Assembly: GCA_964017155.1 (NCBI GenBank)
Contig: OZ024862.1
Coordinates: 33,300,691-33,364,690 of the forward strand
Origin: Oasisia sp. SBJ-2009
Lineage: Eukaryota; Annelida; Polychaeta; Sabellida; Siboglinidae
Direction of reading: 5' to 3'
Length of the DNA stretch: 64,000 nt
In this document: piece by piece, positions 1-11,539 of the stretch
Layout: every line of letters begins with the position of its first letter
Position numbering within the stretch: position 1 is the stretch's first letter
Translations under genes and position numbers: made by a program
Notes under the pieces: generated by a model
What the model was told of the DNA's origin: nothing
The model's input: only the letters and a program-made list of their open reading frames with translations
Databases searched by the model: none

Positions 1-1115
1 CAAATCATTTGTGGCATGAATTTATAAGCGCACGCTTGATTCTGTGGAAACGTATATATACATTATATATGTGACCCTGTGACTTGTATGTGTATGGCAT
101 TAAGCACAGTCACTGACTAGCGATGTTCATTATAATCACAGGCACTGCATATTAACGTTAGCCACTGCAACCCTTCCTGCTTATCTGTTTTACCCCGGCC
201 TCTAGCGCGCTGCGGGCCCAGATATAGATAACGATGCGCACTGACGGCTGCGCAGCCGGTTGTTGTCAGATTTGCGCGCGAGATTAACGGTTTGTCTTTG
301 TCCCGTCGTAAAATATATCTATCCGTAATGTTACCAGAAAATATGCATGGTTAGAGCGGAATTTTGTGTATGCGTGTCATTATGTTTGTTGTGATCATTT
401 TGTTATGAGGTTTAATGCACTACAAACGGCACTACAAATTCAATTGCGTACTGATGATTATAAAGTATATAGGTATACACCAATGTACGTAAAATGCCTT
501 TTTAATGGTATGCTTTTATTTTATAAAGGCTCATGAACTGACTGTGAATAATGAAATGTACTTTTGAATGAAGAAATATTCTTTTATATAAAACTAATTT
601 TAAGTGTATTTTTTATCATACATATATTACATATAATCTACATGGAATCTTACATTAATTAAAAAATTGTACTTGTGTACGCGTGGAACTGGTTAGTAAC
701 TAGCTCATTCCTTGTAGTCATTTCAAATATGTCTCAGCATATATACCAAACGGCAGTTTATTATGCATCGGTGTACCCGGGTATCGATCGCGATATACAC
801 TGCACGGTACGGTAACATTTAAGATGCATACATATCCTTAACGCGATACGCTGTGATACACGATAGCAGTAGACTACGGTATATTTGCACTACTTTGTGA
901 AGTAATAACCGTCCAGCTCATACGTTTGCGTATCGATAACATTGTGTAGTACTCATCATCGCAAGCCAGGGGTCGTTGCTCTATGCTACTCTACCCCTGG
1001 CCGGAATAGCGCAAATACCCACCCCAATTTCATGACGAATACCCGACTGGTGGGAATCCCAATAAAATTATAATGACCCATTCACATCCTAAACATTGCA
1101 ATGTTTTTATAACAG
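1..1115. other. AT-rich non-coding or intronic sequence
   Basis: No exon, RNA gene or clear repeat was recognised here. A short inverted repeat lies near 965-1000 (CCAGGGGT ... ACCCCTGG). Because the exon at 1116 begins in mid-codon, this stretch is probably intron of the gene that ends at 2938, with earlier exons left of the window. Confidence 0.4.
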
Positions 1116-2497
1116 GAGTCGCGTGTGGCTGAAATCACCTGAAGTTATAAAAGGGATGTGCCAGGCGCGCAAGGATGGTAATATTATGTAGTACGTGTAT
1201 GCTATTTAATTATAATTTATGTAAAATCTATTTTTAATGCGCACATGCAATATGTGGACCTGATAATTATGATGGATAATGTTTTGCCTTCTCTTCGTTT
1301 AGGTAAACATTCTGGCTGTGCAGCCAGGCACCAATACGAAAAAGCAGGAATGTCGTGAGAACGATGTTTGAAAAAGTGGCTGTGCCGCAGGTCGCTTCGT
1401 GTCGCTGACCCTGTACAAATGTATAACGAGTGAGTATACATAGTGTGTTTATATAAACGGATACTGGATCAGGTCATAAGTGAACATTATGTGAATAAAA
1501 ATACATGGGCTTGAGTGCAATACATAAATATCATTAAAGCAGTTATGGGGCACAAATAAAAGAATAAATAAGTCGGTAATAAAAATAAATAAATAAATAA
1601 AAATAAATGAATACATAAGTCGTGATATTTTCTGAATATGTTATTAAATTAATTATTAAAAATAGGGTATAAATACACTACAAATAGCATGTGTACAATT
1701 GTGAGTTTTATGGAATAGTTATAACATTCACATAAATATAAGATTTGTAAAAAAAAAACTAATAAAAACCGATAGCAACAATCTCCATGTATGTGCACAT
1801 TTAATATGGAAATTGTAGGTACATGTGGTGAAACAGTTGGGAGTTCCAGTTGGAAGTTTTCTGTATTGATGCATTCTTCACGTGACGTATTTACCCCATA
1901 CTAAATATCTCTCCAGGGATTCACCGTGTTGCTCAGGGAACTGAACTCTCACAGAGACTGAAATAAAACAAATCTTAAATAAATGTGTAAACTATTTCAA
2001 TGTCCACGCCATGCTAATCAAGCTCAGCGGTTGTTCAGAATGGTCGGAAGAGTGGTTATATGGGATTCTTGAAGCTCGTGGGTTCTGTCGCGAGTGGAGG
2101 TGTATGCACTGTACATATCGGTGGTACGGCGAAATCAGTTTAGAGCTTACTTCAGCTAACTTCATACAAAGCGTAGGAAATCTGTCGAGAGACTTGAACA
2201 TAGTTGCATGCTTGGGGGGGGGCATTTCAATCACGCCTACGTGTTTAGCATAACATTGAAAGTGATTCTTCCAATCTGTAATGCAACTTTGTTCTTCTGT
2301 TATAGGAGTCGGCCGACGGCTCGACATAGCCAGTGGGGATTTGTTCAGAGACACAGCAGAAGTACTGAAGTCTTATTCAAAAAGGAAAGAAATTAAGGTA
2401 GATAATATAGAGACATAATATGAATACCTCAATACATGTTTCAGCTATACCTATCTCAAATTTAGCTAATAACCCATAGTTAATCGTATATCAAAAG

Positions 2498-2543
<46 letters not shown>

Positions 2544-2938
2544 GCGTGTGCGTGTGCGTGTGCGTGTGCGTGTGCGTGTGCGTGTGCGCGTGCGCGTGTG
2601 CATGCGCATGTGTATGTGGATGTGTGTGTATCTTTTTTTATTCTGGGTAAATACAAAATACCTAGCTGTGTTCATTCCCAATTGAACATACGCCAGATTT
2701 TAATTAAAAATTAATTAATTGAAAGTTGACCAAATGGTACGATTTATGGCTAGAATTATTTGTCTTGACCATGATGTCAAGGAAATGCGTGAATCATATT
2801 TGTCAGAAATTTTCCAAATGACTAAATACATTATTTGAACGTATATGTTACTTGCAGGTGGCAGCGGACTTGCAAGGTGGTGGCGAACTCGACCTAAGCC
2901 ATGACGTAGTTGTCGACAGTGATGCGAGCGGCGAATAA
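1116..2938 (+). CDS. 3' end of an unidentified spliced gene (last three coding exons)
   Basis: Three exons with matching phases are proposed: 1116-1177 (acceptor after ATAACAG, donor GTAATA, ends with 1 nt of a codon), 2306-2397 (acceptor TTATAG, begins with 2 nt, donor GTAGAT) and 2858-2938 (acceptor TTGCAG, phase 0, stop TAA at 2936-2938). Joined they give about 77 residues in one frame. The first part is basic (WLKSPEVIKG, then ARKDG), the middle is charged (KSYSKRKEIK), and the C-terminus is acidic and small-residue rich (VAADLQGGGE, then VVVDSDASGE). I do not recognise the family. The support is phase continuity across both junctions and the polyadenylation signal about 160 bp after the stop. 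The 5' part would lie left of 1116 or outside the window. A minus-strand ORF over 1992-2354 is treated as the shadow of exon 2306-2397. Confidence 0.55.
2500..2630. repeat. (TG)n/(TGCG)n microsatellite
   Basis: A pure TG run turns into TGCG-type repeats. It lies in the last intron of the gene ending at 2938. Long CVCV or THTH reading frames over it are artefacts of the dinucleotide. Confidence 0.95.
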
Positions 2939-3097
2939 TATGGCTACACCCCTTCTGGACTTCCCCTACTGTTAGTGTAGAAGAGAGTTGATGGCAACCT
3001 GGTTGTTACGTGCATGTTTTAAATTTATCTGTAGACTATTCTAGTTGACTAGGCACACTGAGGACGTGATGTGTAACTAAGTTATTCTTTGCTTTAA

Positions 3098-3103
3098 AAT
3101 AAA
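3098..3103 (+). terminator. Polyadenylation signal AATAAA
   Basis: A canonical hexamer lies 160 bp after the TAA at 2938 and is followed by a GT-rich stretch (TTGTTGTGT). It fits the 3' end of the unidentified gene. Confidence 0.5.
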
Positions 3104-3262
3104 ATTGTTGTGTCCAACGAGTTGGTCTGTCTTAATCTATAGTAGGTATCACTTGACTTCTGCGTCGGACCGGACGTGATCTTCACCAATCAATTTATAA
3201 CCATTTTCAGACATTTGTCATTTGCAGATGATTTCACGTGTTTATAGTAGCGCAGTGGAGCA

Positions 3263-3331
3263 GGGGCGCAGTGGCTAGAGCTTCTTCGGATTCCCGACTA
3301 AGAGAACCAGTGTTCGAATCCTGTGCTGCCG
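3263..3331 (+). ncRNA. tRNA-derived SINE head or tRNA pseudogene
   Basis: The stretch has a box-A-like GCGCAGTGGCTAGAGC followed about 40 bp later by a box-B-like GTTCGAATCC. That is the internal Pol III promoter arrangement of tRNA genes and tRNA-derived SINEs. I could not draw a complete cloverleaf with a paired acceptor stem, so a SINE head is more likely than a working tRNA. Confidence 0.45.
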
Positions 3332-3469
3332 TGTCAATCGTTGAGCAAGTTTGCAGCGATGCGTATCGAAACAGATGTTCTCACCGTGAATTTCTTCAGT
3401 CTCGTAAATAAACATACGGAAAAGAGGTTATTTCATGTACAAAAACAGTGCTGAAACACGTACTTTCAT

Positions 3470-4012
3470 TTTGAAATTTGTTCAAAGAATCCCGTGAAGT
3501 CAGGTACTGAAGTCAGGTGAAAACACGTGCGTAATCACGTGTCAAAATACCACAACTGTTCGCAGAATCCCGTGAATACACGTACGACAATAGGTGAATA
3601 TACGTACAGAAAACACGTAATTTTACGTGCGGTAATCACGTGTCAACACACCAAATTTGTTCACATAATCCCGTGAATTCACGTACGGCAATCAGGTGAA
3701 TACACGTGCAGAAAACACGTGATTTTCACGAATGAAAACTCGTTATTTCACGTGCAGTAATCACGTGTCGACACACCAAATTTGTCGACAGAATCCCGTG
3801 AATTCACGTACGGCAATCAGGTGAATACACGTGCAGAAATCACGTGTTTTTCACGAATGGAAAAACTCGTGATTTCACGAGCAGTAAACACGTGTCGACA
3901 CACCAAATTTGTCGACAGAATCCCGTGAATTAACGTACGGAAAACACGTGAATTGAGCCAGTTGAACTCGTGAATTCACTTACTGAACACGTGAAATCAC
4001 GGGTCGTCGTTT
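3470..4012. repeat. CACGTG-rich tandem satellite
   Basis: About five units each carry AATCCCGTGAA, at about 3487, 3566, 3668, 3792 and 3918. Spacing grows from about 80 to about 126 bp. Every unit contains several CACGTG or CACGTA palindromes separated by 10-25 bp, plus the block CACACCAAATTTGT. The later units are most alike, as in an array that expanded from its right end. No ORF is present. Confidence 0.85.
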
Positions 4013-4500
4013 GATTTTTACCATATATCCTCTACTTATAATATGCGTAAAGTATCAAATGTTAATAAACAATACTCAGGAATATACATGCTCCTAAATA
4101 CAATGGAATTCAATAATTACATAAAAATTGCTAATTTAAAAACCCAAAGTGGTCCCTAAGATAGCGACTATTAATTTATTAGTTATAATAGGGGCCTCCT
4201 AAGTCAAATATTTTACAAACTAAATTTAAAATAACTATTGCATCACATAGTTGCAGTTACAAAATAAATACATCTACTCTCGATTTATCCATCTTTCGAT
4301 CTATCATATATAAGGTTGAGTAAAGTTGATTAAATTGTCGAAACATAAAAAACAGCGCCGAAACGACCAATATTCACCTGTAGGTTCTTAGATATACCAC
4401 TTCGCCGATGCAATTTCTGCGAGTTTGTTTTCAAAACGCTGCCAGTGCGACCGAAGTATCCCGCCGAAACTACAAATATTTACCGGCCACCCGAAGTGGC
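4013..4500. other. Non-coding, AT-rich
   Basis: No gene was recognised. A short imperfect duplication (GCAGTGCGACCGAAG flanking a CCGCCGAAA block) occupies about 4440-4515. Confidence 0.4.
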
Positions 4501-4520
4501 AGTGCGACCGAAGCATCCTA

Positions 4521-4722
4521 AATGCAAAAACGAATTCGTTTTTCGTTTTTCTTACTTGACTTTTGAAAACGAAAAACGAATTCGTTTTTCGTTTTTCTTA
4601 CTTGACTTTTGAAAACGAAAAACGAAAACGGAATTCGTTTTCGTTTTTCGTTTTCAAATTTGAAAACGAAAAACGAATTCGTTATCCGTTTTTCGTTCGC
4701 AAATTTGAAAACGAAAAAGGAA
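4521..4722. repeat. Palindromic AACGAATTCGTT simple-repeat array
   Basis: The core AACGAATTCGTT and its variants recur in a background of AAAACG/CGTTTT. Direct copies of about 50 bp alternate with inverted ones, so both strands give similar NEKR/FVFR frames. This is repeat-encoded and not a protein gene. Confidence 0.85.
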
Positions 4723-4985
4723 AAAACGGTATATACACGGACCGTAAAAGTATAATGTTTTAAAATAACACGAATACACAGAGAAATACGCGAACGCATC
4801 CGCGAACATCCACGCATAGGAAATATAAGAATAGGCGCAGGCGCAAACGTTCACTGCTTTGCCAGGAAGTTGCGCATTGCGCAACTGCGGATTCGCACAA
4901 TTAGTAGTCACGTGATTGCAGTTTCCGCCCAACAACGAGACAACGAGAAGACAACGAGAAGGGCGTAAGATGTATGTAAGGCGAA

Positions 4986-5264
4986 ATGGATCCGCTGCAG
5001 GTGAGTTTTCTCACTTCTTTTGTCGTTTTCTTACTCGCCGTCTATAGCTGCTCGTTATCGATACACTTACTATTAAATCGCTTCAATGTTGTTGTAGCAA
5101 ACGGCCACGGTGAAATCGAGATGTGGACTATAGAGTCTATAGCCTCTAGGCCCTGCAAACTATACGACGCGCACAATACGGCCATCGGATTGGAACTCGA
5201 AGAGGCTTTCATATTGAACGTCGGTCGCACGAGAAGATACATCAGATTCAATTTAAGTTATTGA
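4986..5264 (+). CDS. Small ORF or first exon of an unidentified gene
   Basis: A 92-codon ORF starts at ATG 4986. Read straight through, it has a hydrophobic segment at residues 6-32 (SFLTSFVVFLLAVYS) and a soluble tail, suggesting a signal anchor or a small membrane protein. The ATG context also looks like a minimal first exon: ATGGATCCGCTGCAG is followed directly by GTGAGT, and an acceptor-like TTGTTGTAG lies at about 5093. If that splice were used, the frame would reach a stop after about 11 more codons. I cannot choose between a true 92-aa peptide and a short first exon, and the family is not recognised. Confidence 0.3.
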   Translation: MDPLQVSFLTSFVVFLLAVYSCSLSIHLLLNRFNVVVANGHGEIEMWTIESIASRPCKLYDAHNTAIGLELEEAFILNVGRTRRYIRFNLSY

Positions 5265-5592
5265 AGTGGCTGCCGACTTTATTCACAATTATCGGACGTT
5301 AAATGTTAGGGTGTTATAGGGTGTAGATCGGTGTAATTTATTTTCGGTAACCATGGTCGGGAGGAGAGTAAACTCCTTTCGCTGTTGAAGCATTGGGAAA
5401 TCAGACTTCCTCCTCCCCCAAAGGGGTTGGAGGTTCGCCGGCTTGCAGACAGATTCCTTCCATGGCTTACCCGCCGTCTTCAACTGTCAGTTATTTTTAA
5501 CCAGATATGTATCATATCTAATGTAAATGACTGGTTGATTGTCGACGGTGTCTTTTTCGTCATTCGATGTATCATTTTGTTAGGTAATAAAA

Positions 5593-5689
5593 CAATACTT
5601 CAAAATGGTCGACGATCTACCGTGTGGCGATTGAGAATTCTTTCTTTTTCGGCTTGGGATGCAGGTTGTTGACGACGAAGAGGCCACAT
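5593..5689. repeat. Block of about 97 bp shared in inverted orientation with 31899-31995
   Basis: The block contains ATGGTCGACGATCT, GTGTGGCGATTGAGA, CTTTCTTTTTCGG and GTTGACGACGAAGA. It matches the reverse complement of about 31899-31995 with only a few substitutions, although sequence on either side does not match. It may be a conserved piece of an unrecognised interspersed element. Confidence 0.6.
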
Positions 5690-5787
5690 ATCTAGGGTGT
5701 GTTGATGGATAGATCGTCGCAATTGTGCCTCGCAATGTTTTCATTAGAATAACGTATCTCCTATACGCTTCGATGGTGAAGTGCGTC

Positions 5788-5945
<158 letters not shown>

Positions 5946-6186
5946 CGTTCCGCCATTAACATTCTTCAGTTGGGAACGTCGCCGCGAACAGGTATCAAAA
6001 CACTACCACCCCCCCCCTCCTCCAATGCAGCGCCCCGTCTTGTCTTCCGAGGTCAATATCCGACGACTCAGAAATTGCGAACGTCACCGCAAAAATTGTC
6101 AACACGTCCCATTTCGATGTCGTGTCATGTTGAAAATACGGCTCACGCAGCTCTCTTCACAAGACAGCGCCGCCCGTATGTGCAGT

Positions 6187-6213
6187 CACACCACGCACAC
6201 ACACACGCGCGCG

Positions 6214-6289
<76 letters not shown>

Positions 6290-6392
6290 TCACCACAGAC
6301 ACACGCACGCACACACACACCACACGCACGCACACGCACACATACACACACGCACACACACACATACACATCACCACAGACACGCACACACA
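6187..6392. repeat. (AC)n microsatellite with CACG interruptions
   Basis: A long AC run is followed by a degenerate stretch including ATCACCACAGACAC repeats. No coding potential. Confidence 0.95.
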
Positions 6393-7098
6393 CATTATTG
6401 TCTCCAATCAAAGACCCATTTTAAGAAATTATACATGCTTATTTATTTATCTTAGTAGCTATTTTTATTCGTATTTTATTATGATGCTTTACCTATTTTA
6501 GTGATGACTATATTTACTATCATTTTATATTGTATTGACAATTGTAGATATGATTCACCAATGTTTTTATTACTGTCATTTTATGTGTGACTAAAGAAAA
6601 ATTTCCGTTTTTAATATGTTTTTAAACGGATAATAAAGTTTTTTGAATCACCACAGCCACATTCACCGCGAAGAGAAATTTGTGTTTCTGTCTATGCATG
6701 TGTTATGGTAATGCAATGTTTAAAATGCACTCAGGCAAGCTTGATAAAGATCTCACATACTGTAAGGGAGTCATGAAACCAAATTTCTCATACACAGATG
6801 TCATTATTAGCCACACATGAAGCATTGCTATAGGTTCTGATTTGATACATGTAACGTAATATCTGTGTGAACATTGTAAGAAAAACTTGATCATTTCATT
6901 ACAAATTTCATGTTTGCAGAATCATTGATTTTTTAGGCAGATAAAAACGTTTGTAAAGTAATTCATGACATACTTTGTTGTATCCTGACCAAACATTCAC
7001 ACAGTCGAAGGGTCAAGGTTTGTAAGTAAACTGATGAGATATTTTGTTGTTGCCCACATGTCTCCACTCAGCCAGTCATTGTGTTTCCTCTTTCTGTC
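6393..7098. other. Non-coding sequence left of the palindrome
   Basis: AT-rich and without a recognised gene. An AATAAA occurs near 6630 with no supported exon upstream of it. Confidence 0.4.
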
Positions 7099-7380
7099 CT
7101 AGTACTGCAGTACTGGTCTGATGCCAGCATCTTTCAGCTTGGAGACATCGAACCATTTCAACAGCCTAATCGGTGTTACAGTTATTTTAAGCTTCAGTCT
7201 GATGTGTGCGACAACAAGGTGGTGATCGCTGCCAACATCCGCTCCTCTTCTAAAACGTACATCTTGTAAGGATCGTCGCCACTTGCCACTGATGAGAAGG
7301 TGGTCAATTTGTTTCATGTCTCTTTGGTTAAGTGAGATCCAAGTAAGTTTGTGTATTTCTTTGTGTGCAAATAGGATGAC
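7099..7380 (-). pseudogene. RTE-like LINE endonuclease fragment (straddles the left palindrome edge)
   Basis: The minus strand encodes HKEIHKLTWISL, then QIDHLLISGKWRRSLQDVR and RRGADVGSDHHLVVAH. This is the C-terminal part of an APE-type (EEP) endonuclease, with the conserved GSDHHLV catalytic block, of the RTE-like family common in marine invertebrates. It degenerates after RLKLKI into DVSKLKD. No reverse transcriptase follows, so it is a fragment. The palindrome begins inside it at about 7180; the mirror copy is at 43560-43771. Confidence 0.75.
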
Positions 7381-8052
7381 AACGTTGTTTAAACCACAGA
7401 AGTCTATCAGTCAAGTATGACACAATGTAAGCACAGCATACAACAGTCGAGAAAGGCATAATGTAAGTATGTCATGTGACAGTAACGTGACAATAAGTAT
7501 GGTCCAGTGTGAGTACATCATATGACAGTAATGAGACAGTAGAATACGGGAAAATGTGTCTATGTCATGTGATGGTAGAGTGCAGCACAGTACAAGTTCA
7601 TTATGTGATGACAACTTTTTCTGTTATTACTTGTTCTCTGACTTTTCTTGTATGCAACAGACATGTCTGACCTGAGTGTTGTTGTATGTAATCGACAGGT
7701 TTGTCCTATATGAATATAGTTGTATGTAATCGATAGTTCAGTCCTAAGTTAGAGTTGTTGTACATAACAGATAGGTTTGATGAAAGTGAGTGTTGGTGAG
7801 GCTGAGGTGTTTGGCACAGGGGGTGTAGAATAGGAGGAGGCGCAGAGAGTGCTTCAGTTCCTCCACTGTGAGGCGAAGAAACAAGTGGTGCTCAGGATGA
7901 ACAGAGAACTCATGGTGAGCTGGCAACAGACTAGTCTCTCTGTCTCTGTTTCTGTCTGCCTGTCTCTCCCTGTCTCTCTCTCTCCCTGTCTCTATATCTC
8001 TCTCTGTATCTCTCTCTGTATCTCTCTCTCTCTGTCTATGTCTGTCTCTGTC

Positions 8053-8962
8053 TGCCTCTGCCTCTGCCTCTGCCTCTGCCTCTGCCTCTGCCTCTGCCTC
8101 TGCCTCTGCCTCTGCCTCTGCCTCTGCCTCTGCCTCTGCCTCTGCCTCTGCCTCTGCCTCTGCCTCTGCCTCTGCCTCTGCCTCTGCCTCTGCCTCTGCC
8201 TCTGCCTCTGCCTCTGCCTCTGCCTCTGCCTCTGCCTCTGCCTCTGCCTCTGCCTCTGCCTCTGCCTCTGCCTCTGCCTCTGCCTCTGCCTCTGCCTCTG
8301 CCTCTGCCTCTGCCTCTGCCTCTGCCTCTGCCTCTGCCTCTGCCTCTGCCTCTGCCTCTGCCTCTGCCTCTGCCTCTGCCTCTGCCTCTGCCTCTGCCTC
8401 TGCCTCTGCCTCTGCCTCTGCCTCTGCCTCTGCCTCTGCCTCTGCCTCTGCCTCTGCCTCTGCCTCTGCCTCTGCCTCTGCCTCTGCCTCTGCCTCTGCC
8501 TCTGCCTCTGCCTCTGCCTCTGCCTCTGCCTCTGCCTCTGCCTCTGCCTCTGCCTCTGCCTCTGCCTCTGCCTCTGCCTCTGCCTCTGCCTCTGCCTCTG
8601 CCTCTGCCTCTGCCTCTGCCTCTGCCTCTGCCTCTGCCTCTGCCTCTGCCTCTGCCTCTGCCTCTGCCTCTGCCTCTGCCTCTGCCTCTGCCTCTGCCTC
8701 TGCCTCTGCCTCTGCCTCTGCCTCTGCCTCTGCCTCTGCCTCTGCCTCTGCCTCTGCCTCTGCCTCTGCCTCTGCCTCTGCCTCTGCCTCTGCCTCTGCC
8801 TCTGCCTCTGCCTCTGCCTCTGCCTCTGCCTCTGCCTCTGCCTCTGCCTCTGCCTCTGCCTCTGCCTCTGCCTCTGCCTCTGCCTCTGCCTCTGCCTCTG
8901 CCTCTGCCTCTGCCTCTGCCTCTGCCTCTGCCTCTGCCTCTGCCTCTGCCTCTGCCTCTGCC

Positions 8963-8966
<4 letters not shown>
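8053..8966. repeat. (TGCCTC)n hexanucleotide array, about 152 copies
   Basis: About 914 bp of an essentially perfect TGCCTC hexamer. The homologous place in the right arm (42875-43008) carries only about 22 copies of the related hexamer TGTCTC. The long CLCLCL reading frame across it is repeat-encoded and has no sign of being a gene. Confidence 0.98.
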
Positions 8967-9001
<35 letters not shown>

Positions 9002-9076
9002 GTCTCTCTCTCTGTCTCTCTCTCTGTCTCTCTCTCTGTCTCTCTCTGTCTCTCTCTGTCTCTCGCTGTCTCTCGC

Positions 9077-9145
<69 letters not shown>
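8967..9145. repeat. (TCTG)n/(TC)n/(TG)n compound microsatellite
   Basis: TCTG tetranucleotides, TCTC-rich repeats and a TG run follow in series. The right-arm counterpart at 42470-42850 has the same order but more AC blocks. Confidence 0.95.
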
Positions 9146-9146
<1 letters not shown>

Positions 9147-9179
9147 TCTCTCTCAGACTTTTCCTACTACTCTCTCAGT

Positions 9180-9505
9180 GTCAGTGTCATGTAGGCTCTA
9201 TGTGTCAGTGTTACCGGCTGAAACAATATCAGCATGTTGACGCTTTAAAAGTATCAGTGTTTTGCAGGCTGTCACAATGTCAGTGTGTTGCAAGCTCTAA
9301 CAGTGTCAGTGTGTTGCATGCATTAACATTTGTCAGTGTGTTACAAGCTCTCACAATGTCGGTGTGTTGCACGCATTAACATTTATAAGTGTGTTGCAGG
9401 CTGTCACAATGTCAGTGTGTTGCAAGCTCAAACAGTGTCAGTGGGTTGCACGCATTAACATTTGTCAGTGTGTTGCAGGCATAAACAGTGTCAACGTGGG
9501 GTAGG
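9180..9505. repeat. Minisatellite, unit about 30 bp (GTCAGTGTGTTGCA core)
   Basis: Ten or so imperfect units share GTCAGTGTGTTGCA followed by alternating AAGCTCTAACA and CGCATTAACATTT tails, giving a higher-order repeat. The mirror array at 41985-42430 has more units. Confidence 0.85.
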
Positions 9506-9529
9506 TTCTAACAGGATGACAACTCTGAC

Positions 9530-11530
9530 CTGTTGCCATGATGCTGGGCCCACTTCTATCAAGGCTTGCTATGCACGGTCTGCTATGCTGACATATTGCC
9601 ATGGTGATTAACTATGTTTGCACACATTTCCATGGGTGTCACAAAACTGGTATATGTATAATATATTCCTACTCCTGATTAGTTCTGTTGATTAGTTGCA
9701 CATCTCTCATGTTGTTAAGTAACGTTGAAGTCTGAATGCAAAATATGTATATTGTCCCATTATATTTTTGTGTAATGGGCTTCATGCTACAACCATTCTT
9801 TGAAATTATTCATTCTCTAACATTTGCCAGGCCTAGTACTAGGGAGGTTACCAGCTCCTAGGTTTTTTTTCAATTACTATTTTCTCCTTATGACTACAAC
9901 ATGCATGTTGAAGATTTACTGCTTGATTAGGCTATCTTTGTTCTGGTGGGCTGTATATTTTGGTGGGTTATCTTTATTCTGGTGGGTCAGCTGTATTCTG
10001 GTGGGCTGTATGTATTCTGGTGGGTTATCTTGATTTTGTTGGGGTGTCTTTATTTTGAAGACATGTCTGTATTCTGCTGAACTGTCCACTGAAATAGATG
10101 ACTATTTTTGTGACTTGTTACAAATTGTTTGTCCACTCTTTGCACAGCAAACTTGAAAACATTTATTTTATTGAGTCATCATGTCAACCCTAGATAATTA
10201 GACCTGCCACAGGTCATTCATTGCTTACTGCAGTTGATGTGACAAGATGGTAGCAACAATAGTGTACGTTGATAAACTATGTCCAGTGTTTTATGCATGT
10301 CACATGTGAGCACATTTTCTGTTTATATTTATTGCTATGGACTGAGATCATAAAATTAACAGTTTCATATGTGTTTATGTATTAATTGTTAACAACCCAA
10401 CATCCATGTAAGCTGATACCTAGGTGAACATACATTTGATGTGAACAAATAAAACTTGTTTTCCATGCAAATATAATAATAAAATTCAATGTGTTAACTT
10501 AATTATTACATTTTAACTTGCGGTCAACTTAAGTTGTATTCCTTATCTATTGATGCTGGTTATCTACTTTCAGGGATTGTCTCTCACTCCCTCTCTCTCC
10601 CTTCCTCTCTTTTGAACTGTTGACATGTGTATAAAATATGTGTGGTGGCTGTTTCATACCATGGATGTGCACGCATTTCACTGTACTTAGAATGCTGTTA
10701 TAACCATGTAACACCTAATGTACCTATTACGTACTATTTACCACATGTGTGCAGTATGTCCCACCGGTTGAGTAGTGACTGTTGTAATATAGGTTTGTGT
10801 GTAAAAGTACAAATTAACGTGTGTTGAACCCATAAACACGACTATTTCATAAACATGACATCCTGTTGCTATGCTACATTCATTCCCAAGGCAGTCTAGA
10901 TCCCATAAATAAATGCATATCTGAACAGCTAGAAGTGTTGGCGGGTGTAGTGAAGTTAGAATTATACACAGGTGAGTTATATATAAAGGTGGAGGGGATT
11001 TAAGAATGCATGATCATGGTTTCATTTATATGGATAGTTGTTATTTATATGTAACATAGAGTATCTAAGAAATTAGATCAACAGTAACATATTACCATGT
11101 ATTTTATATGTATTCTCTAATCTCCACTGTGAATGTTGATTGCTATTTACACAAATATTTCCAAGAAAGATTGAAATTGAATGGAACATAATTGTCAAAA
11201 CATTTCATAAATGGTAAGTTAAGTACTTTATAGATACAAAAAAGAATAACTAATGCATACAACAGTGCCACACTGTTATAAAGCCTTGGTAGCACAAAGC
11301 GGTGTACATAAACACTGAGAAAACGATACATAGTAACAGTTTTGTGCATATGCACGGGTTCACTAATTTGTCAGCAGATGGTTTAAGCCAAGTTAATACA
11401 ATCCATATTCTTAATCTCTGCCATCACTGTCACGTTCACAACATCTTTTACTTTAGATGTGTTCACCATCTATTTCTTTTCAGGTACATTCAAATCTTTC
11501 ACTTCACCAACATTTTTTCCCTACAGGTAT
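9530..11530. other. Non-coding left-arm sequence with a TTCTGGTGGGCTGTAT minisatellite
   Basis: A short minisatellite built on TTCTGGTGGG occupies about 9940-10080. The rest is AT-rich and without a recognised gene. It pairs with about 39900-41985 in the right arm. Confidence 0.6.
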
Positions 11531-11539
11531 CTATCTCTC

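Noticed and set aside
1992..2354. 120-codon minus-strand ORF
   Set aside because: It lies opposite the exon 2306-2397 supported by phase and splice sites, and has no recognised domain.
3470..4012. CRISPR array
   Set aside because: Units are imperfect and contiguous without unique spacers, and the DNA is eukaryotic.
7849..9240. 463-codon open frame of alternating Cys-Leu
   Set aside because: It is the TGCCTC hexamer read in frame. There is no start context and no non-repeat coding part, and the mirror site has a different hexamer and length.
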